Positions 25,683-33,643 of a DNA stretch of 43,449 nucleotides are shown here, piece by piece. The notes under the pieces were generated by a model. It was not told the origin of the DNA. It did not search any database and saw nothing but the letters and a program-made list of their open reading frames with translations. The stretch is from Planctomycetota bacterium (GTDB lineage: Bacteria; Planctomycetota; SZUA-567; JAKLDR01). The stretch is from positions 1-43,449 of the forward strand of contig JAKLDR010000031.1 in the NCBI GenBank assembly GCA_022703445.1, written 5' to 3'. A program made the translations under genes and the position numbers. Within the stretch, counting starts at the first letter, position 1. Every line of letters starts with the position of its first letter.

Positions 25683-25759
25683 CCTTCGGAGAGATCGTGG
25701 GCATTGGACTGGTCTGTTTCGCTCTCCCTTTGCCCGTTCAGGGGCGGTGGACGGGTACA
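25683..25759 (+). repeat. 77-bp direct duplication, copy 2 (contains R2 copy 5 at 25730-25757)
   Basis: Gapless match to 21222-21298 with one mismatch. The right half is an R2 element and lies just 3' of the - strand gene ending at 25788. Confidence 0.85.
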
Positions 25760-25787
25760 ACGGGCACACCCTTCACACTACGGGAAC

Positions 25788-26273
25788 TCAATAGGCACCG
25801 CGACGACCACCTACATATACACGCATCTCATCCTTGCCATCAACAGTGTCTGAAGGGTCCAGGCACACCATCACGCTTTGCCCCAGACGATCTTGCAGAT
25901 AGTCCTCCAGTTCCTCGCTATTCCTCCCGGTGACACCAGCGTAGCCAGGCACACCCTGCTCCTTAGGTAAGTCAAGCACGAGGAAGTCTTTGTCTGCATG
26001 CTCAAAGGAACTAACAGCATCCCTCACAAAAGCGTCATCTACAACACCTGTTGCCAGAACACGCAGACATGGATACGCCTGCAGCCTCGCTGCTATAGGA
26101 GCCTGCCTCATCAATGCATGCACGTCATCCATGTTATTGCAGAGACAATAGCCACCTGTTCCTCCAGCGTTGGCTAGAGTATATACGATCACCACTGTCT
26201 TCGAATCATCTAACCATCTTTCGATGGTCTTAAGCCACTTGTCATCAGGGACACGTGCTTCTGTGAAGCCCAT
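25788..26273 (-). CDS. Orphan immunity-type protein, 161 aa
   Basis: Not recognised. Soluble alpha/beta-looking protein (VVIVYTLANAGGTGGYCLCN, FLVLDLPKEQGVPGYAGVTG, EELEDYLQDRLGQSVMVCLD). The start was set at ATG 26273 because AGGAAGGAG lies 7 bases upstream; a longer frame lacks a ribosome site. R2 repeats lie on both sides (25730 and 26446). There is no toxin next to it, which with size and setting suggests an orphan immunity gene. Confidence 0.6.
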   Translation of the reverse strand: MGFTEARVPDDKWLKTIERWLDDSKTVVIVYTLANAGGTGGYCLCNNMDDVHALMRQAPIAARLQAYPCLRVLATGVVDDAFVRDAVSSFEHADKDFLVLDLPKEQGVPGYAGVTGRNSEELEDYLQDRLGQSVMVCLDPSDTVDGKDEMRVYVGGRRGAY

Positions 26274-26445
26274 CGGGGCACTCCTTCCTGGCAATGCATC
26301 AATTCGGAAACTTGCCTGAATGCCTGCGCACCATGTAGGCGATTCTAGCCGCTGGCCCTCAGCGCCTCAAGCAACGCCTCACAGACACCGCAGGCCGGAC
26401 GCCCCCGGCCCGCGGCGCGTGCTTTCTCTGCCCTCACCCAGTCAT

Positions 26446-26480
26446 CTTGGCCTATTCAGAGGCGGTGGATGTCTTCAGGC
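26446..26480 (+). repeat. R2 repeat copy 6
   Basis: TTGGCCTATTCAGAGGCGGT followed by GGATGTCTTCAGGC. The stop codon of gene 26475-27032 lies inside it. Confidence 0.7.
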
Positions 26481-27032
26481 CTCCGGGCCTGTTACTTTGT
26501 CCGGGGCCGCCACACCTTCAACAGCACGGAAGACCACTCCTCTTAGGTCCGCTAGCTCTGTGATGTACTCACACTCCATGCATTGCCATGTCCGAATATC
26601 AGTTCTCAATAGGCAAGCATCGACAGCCTCAGTGTTTGACTTGTTCGCTGACTTGAGGGCCTTCTTTACATCATCACTGCACATCGCGGCATCGTGAACA
26701 AGAAATGCACGTGAGTCCACAGCCGGTGTCAAACACTGCCCTATCCGTAACGTCGCAACATCCAAGCGCATGAACTCCTGTTGCCAAGGCCGTTCCAAAG
26801 ATATGATGTCGAGCAGAGCAACATGTGCCCCGTCCGACAGCAACAGACATGCACAGGTCTCGGTCTGAAAGACCCACGTTCGGCCCTGCAACCGGAAGAA
26901 CTGCACGTTCCTATCAATTACGGTTGCGAGGAAACTCTCATAATCCGTATCCCCCGCAGAATAGTCGACCTCCTCCTGAAGGTGAACCAGCAACGGCCCC
27001 CCCGTGGTCTCAAGGCATGCCTGAAGTCTCAT
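26475..27032 (-). CDS. Orphan immunity-type protein, 185 aa
   Basis: Not recognised. It contains YESFLATVIDRNVQFFRLQG and TWVFQTETCACLLLSDGAHV, a strand-rich pattern, and a Cys pair in TWQCMECEYI. ATG 27032 has GAGGG 8 bases upstream, preferred over the longer frame from 27113. The 3' end, including the stop codon, lies within an R2 repeat, so the last residues are contributed by repeat DNA. No toxin adjoins it. Confidence 0.6.
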   Translation of the reverse strand: MRLQACLETTGGPLLVHLQEEVDYSAGDTDYESFLATVIDRNVQFFRLQGRTWVFQTETCACLLLSDGAHVALLDIISLERPWQQEFMRLDVATLRIGQCLTPAVDSRAFLVHDAAMCSDDVKKALKSANKSNTEAVDACLLRTDIRTWQCMECEYITELADLRGVVFRAVEGVAAPDKVTGPEA

Positions 27033-27103
27033 GGTTGGTCCCTCTATTGGAGGTCTGTGGGCCAACAAGCGTTGATGTGTTTTCTCTCCCCTCGCCCCGT
27101 CAC

Positions 27104-27135
27104 CTTGGCCCATCCAGGGGCGGTGGCCCCCCTCA
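27104..27135 (+). repeat. R2 repeat copy 7
   Basis: CCTTGGCCCATCCAGGGGCG followed by GTGGCCC. Lies between genes 26475-27032 and 27222-27665. Confidence 0.6.
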
Positions 27136-27221
27136 CCGCGTCATCTTTGGCCTTCCTTTCGGTCACCGAACCATGCCCGGATCGGGCACTCCGTGGCCCC
27201 TGCGGTAGCTTGATCCTCGCC

Positions 27222-27665
27222 CTAGGACTTCATGCCATGTCCCGGAGGTTGCCCCTGACGGAGCGCTCGTGCCATTGCCTCCAGGAGTGATGGCAACGAA
27301 TCAAAGAGCTGCCGCCGCGTATTGTCATTGAGTACGGCCCTTCCAGGGCTCCACTCCGCTTCGACGTACCCACTGGGATGTCCCCAGCAGACATCTGCGC
27401 CGATCTCAGGCGTGGTGTCGACATGAGAGATATCCACCACGAGCGCAAGAGTATCGACTTCGCTACTGCGCGCCCTGGAAAGCATCCCCTCGAACCATAC
27501 TGCATATCCGTTAGCTCCCGTATTCTGCCCCCAGGGAGCACTGCCTAGGCTGAACTTCCATTCCGGGAACGCAGATCGGAACTGAGGCATGGCTGAACTG
27601 AACACGCCATGCAGCTCAGCCTGTAATTCCCGGAGCCACTCGATCTGCGTGTAGTCTTGTGCCAT
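27222..27665 (-). CDS. Orphan immunity-type protein, 147 aa
   Basis: Not recognised. Opens with AQDYTQIEWLRELQAELHGV and has the segment LALVVDISHVDTTPEIGADV, an alternating pattern typical of small soluble proteins; the C-terminus (QLFDSLPSLLEAMARALRQG) is an amphipathic helix. ATG 27665 follows an 84-base leader that starts at an R1 repeat, with AAAGGGCAG upstream of the start as a weak ribosome site. It is the only gene of the array with R2 on its 3' side and R1 on its 5' side that is adjacent to the R1-rich half. Confidence 0.6.
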   Translation of the reverse strand: MAQDYTQIEWLRELQAELHGVFSSAMPQFRSAFPEWKFSLGSAPWGQNTGANGYAVWFEGMLSRARSSEVDTLALVVDISHVDTTPEIGADVCWGHPSGYVEAEWSPGRAVLNDNTRRQLFDSLPSLLEAMARALRQGQPPGHGMKS

Positions 27666-27748
27666 TTAGCGGCTGCCCTTTGTGTTGAGTCGGAGTTCGA
27701 CAACTCGTTCCATGGCCAGTCCTCCCAGGCACCAGTCACTCCCGAGGC

Positions 27749-27780
27749 ATTCTCCCCGCCCCTCGGCGCGGCGCAACTGA
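27749..27780 (-). repeat. R1 repeat copy A
   Basis: Core CCGCCCCTCGGCGCGGCGCA (plus strand) with flanking CATTCTC and ACTG. On the coding strand it ends in GGGGAGAATG, opening a four-codon frame (MPRE). Confidence 0.85.
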
Positions 27781-27795
27781 GCTGGCCAAGTTCCG

Positions 27796-27942
27796 CTATC
27801 TCGCTGCCAGGAATCCTCCGATGGACAACCCTATGGACATCAGTGCAGCCATAGCACACTGACAGATCCAAGACCAGGAACTCCCGCCTTCCTTCATATT
27901 GCGCCACTCTACCCAGCAAGTGGCCCCCCAAGCTATGGCCAT
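27796..27942 (-). CDS. Possible small membrane protein, 48 aa
   Basis: The frame has a hydrophobic C-terminal half (CAMAALMSIGLSIGGFLAAR) that could span a membrane, and an ATG at 27942 with CGGAG about 8 bases upstream. It sits between gene 27986-28684 and R1 copy A on the same strand. It may be a genuine small partner protein or a truncated remnant. Confidence 0.4.
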   Translation of the reverse strand: MAIAWGATCWVEWRNMKEGGSSWSWICQCAMAALMSIGLSIGGFLAAR

Positions 27943-27985
27943 GACATGCTCCGACGAGAAGGGTACGCAGAGGGGCAACACTGGT

Positions 27986-28684
27986 TCATATCTTAACCTC
28001 TCCACGCAAGAAGGCATCCCAATCGAGATCGAATGGCACACAGAACGGGTGAATACTTCTGATGACTCTGGAGTAGTCCAACATCTTGGCCGGCGCCATC
28101 AACTGCCCAAGGGGCTTGTCATCGAGCACCCAGCCACTCTTGGGCAAAGAATGGAGCTCGAAACAATCCGCGGGTACACCTTGATCCTTATCATGGTACC
28201 ACATGATAATAGCTCTCTCCCCCGCTAGTCGAAAGACATAACAGCGCCCGGAGTGCTCCCGATCTGGGATATGCACAACAGTGATTGGCCGGTAAAGAGT
28301 CACCGCAACCAGCCCTTCTTCCAGGTCCGCCTGCAGGCCTTCTGCACGCCGTCTTGCGCATTGTCGATCGCGTTGTTCCTGCCTAATGATGGCAAGAAGC
28401 ACTAGGAGGAATACTGGGAGGCACAGGATCAGTCCGAGTAACGCCACGACCTTGGAGAATTCCGGCCACTGGTCTGCTAGGAGCTCACCGATGCCCAGGC
28501 ATACAACAACTAGGAGGACTGAAGCGAAAGCCGCCGGCCCGACATGTTGCCACCATCGTAATGGCTTGCTCGCCAATTTGCGCGTTCCTGCGATTTCCTC
28601 TACCACTCGCTTCTTCTCGTCCTTTGACATAGGACGTAGATGCGATTTGTCCCCCTCAACAGATACTGGCGGATCAGCAAGCAC
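27986..28684 (-). CDS. Two-span membrane protein, 232 aa
   Basis: The N-terminal region is a charged helix (MSKDEKKRVVEEIAGTRKL). Two membrane spans follow (FASVLLVVVCLGIGELL; VVALLGLILCLPVFLLVLLA), then a cytoplasmic domain with strand-like segments (LVAVTLYRPITVVHIPDREH, RCYVFRLAGERAIIMWYHDK). I placed the start at GTG 28684 because GGGAGG lies 7 bases upstream; ATG 28630 is an alternative without a ribosome site. Family unknown. The membrane location would fit immunity against a membrane-acting or membrane-crossing toxin (inference). Confidence 0.6.
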   Translation of the reverse strand: MLADPPVSVEGDKSHLRPMSKDEKKRVVEEIAGTRKLASKPLRWWQHVGPAAFASVLLVVVCLGIGELLADQWPEFSKVVALLGLILCLPVFLLVLLAIIRQEQRDRQCARRRAEGLQADLEEGLVAVTLYRPITVVHIPDREHSGRCYVFRLAGERAIIMWYHDKDQGVPADCFELHSLPKSGWVLDDKPLGQLMAPAKMLDYSRVIRSIHPFCVPFDLDWDAFLRGEVKI

Positions 28685-28685
28685 G

Positions 28686-28934
28686 TCAGAGCCTCCCAAC
28701 TTCCCAAAGCAGCCACTCACACTCCTCATCAGAAAACATGCTGTCCAGCCAAGTCTCGCTCCAAGGCAGAGAACCAGCAGCACCCCCTAGACGGGGGCCA
28801 CTTCCGCCTGCGCCATGGACGTGTGGCTGCCTCTGTTCCCCCGCCATCCGCTCTGCCCCTAGGTACCCCCGGCATTTCGCCGTCGGCCGCCAGGTGCGGG
28901 AAGGCGGGGCGGGTCGGTCAACAGACTCTGTCAC
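28686..28934 (-). CDS. Possible small coupled ORF, 82 aa
   Basis: GTG 28934 overlaps the stop of the SUKH gene upstream as GTGA, and its stop lies one base before the GTG of the next gene. The middle is GC-rich and low in information, but the C-terminus (TWLDSMFSDEECEWLLWEVG) looks like coding sequence. It may be the decayed end of an older immunity gene. Confidence 0.35.
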   Translation of the reverse strand: MTESVDRPAPPSRTWRPTAKCRGYLGAERMAGEQRQPHVHGAGGSGPRLGGAAGSLPWSETWLDSMFSDEECEWLLWEVGRL

Positions 28935-29401
28935 GCGCCGATCCTGCCCGAGAAGAACCCTTCGATCAAGTCTTTCAGGTCCTTAGCTTTCCAGTCTCTG
29001 TCGTCACCGATGGCCATCCAACGGATAATCGGCTTATCAGGCTGGGCCAAGTCGTATCCAAAGTAGTCCCCGGTGCCCCCGGGGTCCGCAAAAAACAGAA
29101 TATCATCAAACGGCTTGCAGTGCTCCCGGCATGACTGGTCGGTGCGGCAGAATTCGTTGTCCTTCAAAATGCGATTTGTATCGAAGATGAACCAACCCCC
29201 TCCTGGAAAGAATACGCCATTTGCCTGCGTCAGCAACTCCAGCAGCTCGGAAAGGATCTTGCCATCAGAATACTTCCAGACGGCCTCCAGTTCCCCCTTG
29301 GCTGCTGCCGGACCGAACGCGCCGGGCTTGTCGTGGAGGCCGCCCTTCAGGATCGCTTGTGTGATGAATCGGTTCCAGTCCGTCATGCCACCATTAGGCA
29401 T
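28931..29401 (-). CDS. SMI1/KNR4 (SUKH) family immunity protein, 156 aa
   Basis: SUKH-fold proteins neutralise many nuclease-type polymorphic toxins. The segment GVFFPGGGWFIFDTNRILKD followed by DDILFFADPGGTGDYFGYDL, with the characteristic LFFA..G.GD.F.YD pattern, and the closing DLKDLIEGFF match the family. ATG 29401 has AGGAGAG 7 bases upstream and overlaps the preceding gene's stop by 8 bases. No toxin is next to it, so it is an orphan. Confidence 0.8.
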   Translation of the reverse strand: MPNGGMTDWNRFITQAILKGGLHDKPGAFGPAAAKGELEAVWKYSDGKILSELLELLTQANGVFFPGGGWFIFDTNRILKDNEFCRTDQSCREHCKPFDDILFFADPGGTGDYFGYDLAQPDKPIIRWMAIGDDRDWKAKDLKDLIEGFFSGRIGA

Positions 29402-30074
29402 GGCTATCTCTCCTGTTGGTGGCACGCGCCGTCAGACTCTGCATCAGTTCGGTTGCCGCGGAAATCACCGGGCCACCGAGTTGGTCTGTGGCGAGAGCGT
29501 CGAAAGGGCCCTGGCCGAAATGGAGGCCGCTTGGCGTGAGCAGATTGATGCGCACCTGGCCCATGGGCGGAGCAGGCGGTCTCGGCTTGTCCCATGGGCC
29601 GATCTGGTCCACGACCACCTTGCCGGCTTCAAGCACGACTCCAATCTGCCGACGCAGGGAGTCGTCTGGCGCATCCCAGATGACAGCTGCGCCGCTATGG
29701 TTGAAGTACCTTGCGGTACCGTCGGGGTAGGCCGCGACGATATCGAGCCCCTCCGACAAAGCCACTTCCACGACTACTCCCAGCAACTCCTTGGCAATGG
29801 CGGCATCGGGCCGGATGCCGGATTCCCGCAGGAAGTGCCACGCCTGCGCGTAGTGCCGGGACTCGAGTCCCGGCATGGCCAAGACGGCACGGAACAGGTT
29901 GACCGCCTCCTGACTTCGACCGGACTTGAGATGATCTCCCGCTCTGGAGAAGGAAACCCATGGCTCGGCATCACCCGCCACGGCCTTGGCGGGCCACTGA
30001 GAGATTGGGAGGTCGCCGAAGAGAGTCTCCCGAACGCTCGGGGGAGACGGCTTTCGCTTGAAGATGTTGAACAT
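29394..30074 (-). CDS. Unrecognised soluble protein, 226 aa
   Basis: Opens FNIFKRKPSPPSVRETLFGD. A helical TPR-like stretch (AGDHLKSGRSQEAVNLFRAV, RHYAQAWHFLRESGIRPDAA) is followed by a strand-rich part (VAAYPDGTARYFNHSGAAVI, INLLTPSGLHFGQGPFDAL). ATG 30074 has GGAGG 4-5 bases upstream. Its end overlaps the SUKH gene, so the two are translationally coupled and probably function as a pair. Function unknown. Confidence 0.65.
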   Translation of the reverse strand: MFNIFKRKPSPPSVRETLFGDLPISQWPAKAVAGDAEPWVSFSRAGDHLKSGRSQEAVNLFRAVLAMPGLESRHYAQAWHFLRESGIRPDAAIAKELLGVVVEVALSEGLDIVAAYPDGTARYFNHSGAAVIWDAPDDSLRRQIGVVLEAGKVVVDQIGPWDKPRPPAPPMGQVRINLLTPSGLHFGQGPFDALATDQLGGPVISAATELMQSLTARATNRRDSHA

Positions 30075-30114
30075 GCGACCTCCAGGGTGGCTGGCGACCT
30101 TGCCCGCGCCATCC

Positions 30115-30477
30115 CTACCGTTTGGGCGGGTGCGGTGGGTAGTGCTGCATGAGGAAGCACGCCAGCTGGTGATAGTTCAGGCCGCGCGCGTCGGCCGCCA
30201 ATTCCGCCCATCCTCCCAGATGGCTGAAGTGCGACTCCAAAGCTTTGTAGGCCAGCGAGCCTCTTGGAACTATGGAAGACTCCCATTTGCTGGAGTGGGC
30301 CTGCAGCGCCATGAAGCCTACGAAGTGCGTAAGCTGCGCCAATCCGTCCCGATCCTCTTCTCCGATGGGACTGTCCGTCTCATAGAATTCCAGCCCGCTC
30401 AGATACTCGCCAGGATCGAGCTCGGCAAGAGGCCCCGCCGGCGGCGCGAGGGTCCGGATCTTCACAGACTTGCCCAT
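30115..30477 (-). CDS. Orphan immunity-type protein, 120 aa
   Basis: Not recognised. Mostly helical (DGLAQLTHFVGFMALQAHSS, ALESHFSHLGGWAELAADAR, LNYHQLACFLMQHY). ATG 30477 lies 5 bases downstream of R1 copy B, whose GGGAG could act as its ribosome site 9 bases upstream. Of the R1 copies I examined, this is the one where the repeat itself most plausibly supplies the Shine-Dalgarno sequence. Confidence 0.6.
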   Translation of the reverse strand: MGKSVKIRTLAPPAGPLAELDPGEYLSGLEFYETDSPIGEEDRDGLAQLTHFVGFMALQAHSSKWESSIVPRGSLAYKALESHFSHLGGWAELAADARGLNYHQLACFLMQHYPPHPPKR

Positions 30478-30482
30478 GCCTT

Positions 30483-30511
30483 CATTCTCCCTGCCCCTCG
30501 GCGCGGCGCAA
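30483..30511 (-). repeat. R1 repeat copy B
   Basis: CTGCCCCTCGGCGCGGCGCA core with CATTCTCC on the left. Its terminal ATG opens a seven-codon frame that overlaps the start of gene 30115-30477. Confidence 0.85.
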
Positions 30512-30573
30512 GAATGGCAGACTGTCTTGTGGCCGCACCTCAGCGGCCTGTTACTCGCCAGTTGGTCCCGCGA

Positions 30574-31278
30574 TCACGAGCGCCCCCGCCACCATTCCCG
30601 CAGGCGTTCCTTCAGGCCCTTGGAGCACCTCTGGACCCACAATGGCCTGTCGCCAAAGCGCCAGAACCCATCCAAGTCGGCGTGATATACGAAATGTGCG
30701 CCGAGTCCTGCTGATCTCAAGTCATGCACTTCGTAGTGAGCAGGAAACTGGGACAGGAAGCTGGCCAGTTCAGGAGAGTCAGGCCGGAAGGCGTTGACGG
30801 TCTCGACCGTTTCGACCCCGGACTGGCTCAAAGCACATACGGCTTCCAGAGGCGTCTCGCGGGCCACAAGGTGCTCCAGGAGACTCTCCATGGACTTGCC
30901 CACAAGGCTGTGCGTTGGCCCTTCGTGCCAGACAAAGTACATATGGCCGTCGGGAACATCCCAGTACATCAACTCATCGCACACCCACATCTCAACTGCT
31001 CTTGGATACACGCTGTTCCAGATTGTCTTGTCTGACGAAGGCAGAAAGCGAAGGCAGAAGGACTGTGGATCCGATGGGTCATCGTGCGGGGTCTCAAGGC
31101 CCGACGCAAGTCTGACAAGAGGCAACACCGCCTCAGTTATGGCTGGCCCCAGAAGCTCTTTCGATCGCTTGATCTCATCATCGGTGGCAGGCGGCAGCAA
31201 GCGGACTACTCCTTGTTCGATCTTCGACTGAACCAGCGGGGAGCGAAGTGTGTCGATAATGGCTTGGCTATCTAACAT
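30574..31278 (-). CDS. SUKH-like immunity protein (weak family match), 234 aa
   Basis: The N-terminal block LPPATDDEIKRSKELLGPAI followed by LPLVRLASGLETP resembles the opening of SMI1/KNR4 proteins (PAT..EI....LG..LP......). The segment DVPDGHMYFVWHEGPTHSLV could be the central sheet. ATG 31278 has GAGGAGGG 6-7 bases upstream. It lies between R1 copies B and C on the same strand. The SUKH assignment is tentative; immunity role is from context. Confidence 0.5.
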   Translation of the reverse strand: MLDSQAIIDTLRSPLVQSKIEQGVVRLLPPATDDEIKRSKELLGPAITEAVLPLVRLASGLETPHDDPSDPQSFCLRFLPSSDKTIWNSVYPRAVEMWVCDELMYWDVPDGHMYFVWHEGPTHSLVGKSMESLLEHLVARETPLEAVCALSQSGVETVETVNAFRPDSPELASFLSQFPAHYEVHDLRSAGLGAHFVYHADLDGFWRFGDRPLWVQRCSKGLKERLREWWRGRS

Positions 31279-31303
31279 GAGATGCCCTCCTCGCATCCGG
31301 AGC

Positions 31304-31333
31304 CATTCTCCCCGCCCCTCGGCGCACCGCAAC
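31304..31333 (-). repeat. R1 repeat copy C
   Basis: CCGCCCCTCGGCGCACCGCA with CATTCTC on the left; two changes from the core. Its terminal ATG opens a 12-codon frame whose stop falls just past the immunity start at 31278. Confidence 0.85.
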
Positions 31334-31374
31334 CGCTAGTGGCCGGCAACTGTCCGCTATGCCCACGCCGCCAG

Positions 31375-31863
31375 CTAGTCCCACCAGAAGTGAAACGTGT
31401 TTTCGGCAAGCACGGTGGCGAGACCCTCGTCGCATCCCAGTTCCGACAGATATCGATCTAGTCCAGCCTCTATCATCTCGTCTACGGAGAACATGGCCTC
31501 TATCATCTTCACCTCGTCCACTGTAATCTGTCGCGTGAACTTGAGCTTCAGTCCTGCCTGGTCCGCGAATATGACGCGGCAAGGAACAAGCTTCGCGATC
31601 CTGGTGGCCTTGTCTGCAACGAGCGCGATTCTTGCCGGAACATCACCCACGCAATTGTGCGAACCTACTTCGAAGGCCCGCACCACATCAGCGACAGGCG
31701 TGTCCACTGGCATTGAATATAGGCGGTGGCTCGTGTCGCCTTCCCTGAGGCCGAAGAACTGAATCCGCGACTTGTCGGGAGACTCAGGAGGATCTGAATA
31801 CAGCTGTTCGCCCTCAATACTTGCGCCCGCGCTCCATCCAGAGGGAAAGTTCATGTGGTTCAT
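31375..31863 (-). CDS. Orphan immunity-type protein, 162 aa
   Basis: Not recognised. Strand-rich N-terminus (SRIQFFGLREGDTSHRLYSM) and a helical C-terminus (VDEVKMIEAMFSVDEMIEAG, ending TFHFWWD). ATG 31863 has GGGAGG about 13 bases upstream, rather far. A short frame opened by R1 copy D (MESRGCVGRQ) ends a few bases before this start, so re-initiation is possible. Confidence 0.6.
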   Translation of the reverse strand: MNHMNFPSGWSAGASIEGEQLYSDPPESPDKSRIQFFGLREGDTSHRLYSMPVDTPVADVVRAFEVGSHNCVGDVPARIALVADKATRIAKLVPCRVIFADQAGLKLKFTRQITVDEVKMIEAMFSVDEMIEAGLDRYLSELGCDEGLATVLAENTFHFWWD

Positions 31864-31900
31864 GCAGGTCTCATTGCCTCCCTACGCAGCCACGACTTTC

Positions 31901-31929
31901 CATCCTCCCCGCCCCTCGGCGCGGCGCGG
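31901..31929 (-). repeat. R1 repeat copy D
   Basis: CCGCCCCTCGGCGCGGCGCG with CATCCTCC on the left; only 1 base from the stop codon of gene 31931-32530. Confidence 0.85.
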
Positions 31930-31930
31930 C

Positions 31931-32530
31931 CTAGGACGTCTTTGCCGGTTCTTCAATGTCCTTGAATCTGTCGACATGCTTGTTGAACGCCGGGTGCATG
32001 TAGCCTTCCTGTCGCTCGAATATCTTGAACAGTGCCAGGTTGGAGAACCCGCCACGCAGCGTCCCATCGCGAAACTCGACAGACCAGTCAACGATGGCGC
32101 TTCGTGGAAAGCGCATCTTCTGTTGGCAGTCGGGCCTCGGCTTGATCGGTGGCGTCCTGATGAATATCTCGACATCCCCATCGGTGATATCGAGCAGGTC
32201 GCCCCAAATCTTCTCCGTTTCCCCCTCCGCGTTGACATAGGCAACCTTGACCATAGAGTCTTCTTTGTGCTCCGGGTAGAGTTTTCCAATGAATTTCTCC
32301 AGCGTTTCTCGCGCCTTTCGTTCAGCTTCAATGATCAGTGGGTCGTCCTTGTGCACGGGCATGGCGCCCAAGTACTCAAAGGGCTTGAAGACGAAGCGTT
32401 CCCAGACCATATGCACGGCGGCAAAGCCAGCCACGACCACCACTACGATCAGCATCCAGTGCGCATGAAGAGCTAGCAGGACAGACACAATGACCACGGC
32501 AGTTAGAACCTGAACGATCAGTTTCTTCAT
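31931..32530 (-). CDS. Membrane-anchored DUF2314-like protein, 199 aa
   Basis: Residues 3-22 and 26-42 form two membrane spans (LIVQVLTAVVIVSVLLALHA, LIVVVVVAGFAAVHMVW). The soluble part (MVKVAYVNAEGETEKIWGDL, GDVEIFIRTPPIKPRPDCQQ, RFPRSAIVDWSVEFRDGTLR) resembles DUF2314 proteins, which pair a K-x-x-Y/F..E..W opening with an I-x-DW-x4-DG-x3-G motif. ATG 32530 has AGGAGG 7 bases upstream. The R1 copy E leader frame ends overlapping this start as ATGA. Likely an orphan immunity gene. Confidence 0.6.
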   Translation of the reverse strand: MKKLIVQVLTAVVIVSVLLALHAHWMLIVVVVVAGFAAVHMVWERFVFKPFEYLGAMPVHKDDPLIIEAERKARETLEKFIGKLYPEHKEDSMVKVAYVNAEGETEKIWGDLLDITDGDVEIFIRTPPIKPRPDCQQKMRFPRSAIVDWSVEFRDGTLRGGFSNLALFKIFERQEGYMHPAFNKHVDRFKDIEEPAKTS

Positions 32531-32550
32531 TTAGAGGCCTCCTGAGACAC

Positions 32551-32582
32551 CATTCTCCCCGCCCCTCGGCGCGGCGTAACTG
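32551..32582 (-). repeat. R1 repeat copy E
   Basis: CCGCCCCTCGGCGCGGCGTA core with CATTCTCC left and ACTG right. Its ATG opens an eight-codon frame whose TGA overlaps the ATG of gene 31931-32530. Confidence 0.85.
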
Positions 32583-32623
32583 CGGGGTAGCCTACTTCGC
32601 CGACTCCTCGCCCCCGATTCTCT

Positions 32624-33451
32624 TCAGCGCTTCGGGGGTAGTGGCATTGTTGGTGTTGATGTCGGCGGTGGCGGTGGCGGTGGCGCGGTCGCCTGGTCGC
32701 GCTCGCGCGGCTCGGGTCCGAACATGATCCAGGCCACGTGGAACTCGCGGAACATGGCCACCCGGCGGCCGACCACCACGACGTCGCACCCTTGGTTGAA
32801 GCGCCAGGAGGCCGTGTAGACCCACACGCCCGCGGGCAAAGGCTTGTCCTTGTAGTTTTGCCACTCGTTGTTGTTGATCAGGTCAAGGTCCAGGGACTGG
32901 CCGTCGCCGTATACTTCTCTCTTCATGTTGGCGGTGCCCTTGCGCGCCTCGTCCCGGACCTTGCTCACGAAGGCCCAGACCTCCGGCGTCCCCTTGCCGA
33001 AGAGGCTCTTGAGGAAGCTCTCGTCGGGCATGATCCGTTCGACGGCCTGCACCCGCGTGGCTTCGTTCTCGGAGCAGATATCCCTCAGGAAGCGGCTGAT
33101 CTCCCGCTCGGCCAGGGCTTTGGCCTGAGGCTCGGTCAGCCGCCTTGGCGCCATGAGCCACCAGGCCGCGCCCGCGGCTAGGAGCAGCACCCCGGCGGCG
33201 ATCAGTGCGGTCCTCCGGCTCGGCCTGCTCGGGCCGCGGCCGGCCGTCGGCTCGGCCGGCTGGGCCTCGGCGGGCGCGGCGACAGGCGCCGACAGCGCGT
33301 CCGGCGGCTCCGGTCTGGGCAGGTTGATGGCGCCCCCGCAGCCCGGGCACTTCACCTTCCTGCCGGCCAGCTCGGCCTTGACCCGCAGCCGGCGTCGGCA
33401 GCCGGGGCACTCCACGCTGAGGTGCGGCGCGCTTACGGGGTCCGCTACCAT
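32624..33451 (-). CDS. Zinc-finger/Pro-rich membrane protein, 275 aa
   Basis: Residues 15-41 form an MJ0042-like zinc finger (VECPGCRRRLRVKAELAGRK followed by VKCPGCGG; two C-x-x-C pairs). A Pro/Ala-rich linker and one membrane span (ALIAAGVLLLAAGAAWWLMA) follow, then a soluble domain of unknown family (EREISRFLRDICSENEATRV, GVWVYTASWRFNQGCDVVVV). ATG 33451 has GGAGGG 8 bases upstream. The C-terminus is a Pro run; in another frame the DNA reads on to a protein-like end at 32592, so a slip in the CCACCG tract is possible. The domain plan is common in planctomycetes. Confidence 0.7.
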   Translation of the reverse strand: MVADPVSAPHLSVECPGCRRRLRVKAELAGRKVKCPGCGGAINLPRPEPPDALSAPVAAPAEAQPAEPTAGRGPSRPSRRTALIAAGVLLLAAGAAWWLMAPRRLTEPQAKALAEREISRFLRDICSENEATRVQAVERIMPDESFLKSLFGKGTPEVWAFVSKVRDEARKGTANMKREVYGDGQSLDLDLINNNEWQNYKDKPLPAGVWVYTASWRFNQGCDVVVVGRRVAMFREFHVAWIMFGPEPRERDQATAPPPPPPPTSTPTMPLPPKR

Positions 33452-33576
33452 GGCCTCTGCCCTCCGCAGGCTGCACCCAAGATTTCCTGGTTGACTCGGC
33501 CTGAGCGCGCCGGCGGCTGCGGGCAAACCCACAGGTCCGGATGCTCGATCCCCTCGATTGAACCCCTGATCTCCAT
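33445..33576 (-). CDS. Small coupled ORF, 43 aa
   Basis: ATG 33576 has GGAGGG with good spacing, and its stop overlaps the start of the zinc-finger gene (ATGGTAG), so translation is plausible and coupled. Sequence opens EIRGSIEGIEHPDLWVCPQP. Not recognised; may be a truncated immunity gene. The longer frame from R1 copy F instead fuses in phase with the zinc-finger gene. Confidence 0.45.
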   Translation of the reverse strand: MEIRGSIEGIEHPDLWVCPQPPARSGRVNQEILGAACGGQRPW

Positions 33577-33643
33577 GAGGCACCCTCCGATCAATCCACC
33601 GAAGTCCGTGAGTGGACAGGCCAGTGCCGTCTCCTGTCGTCGC

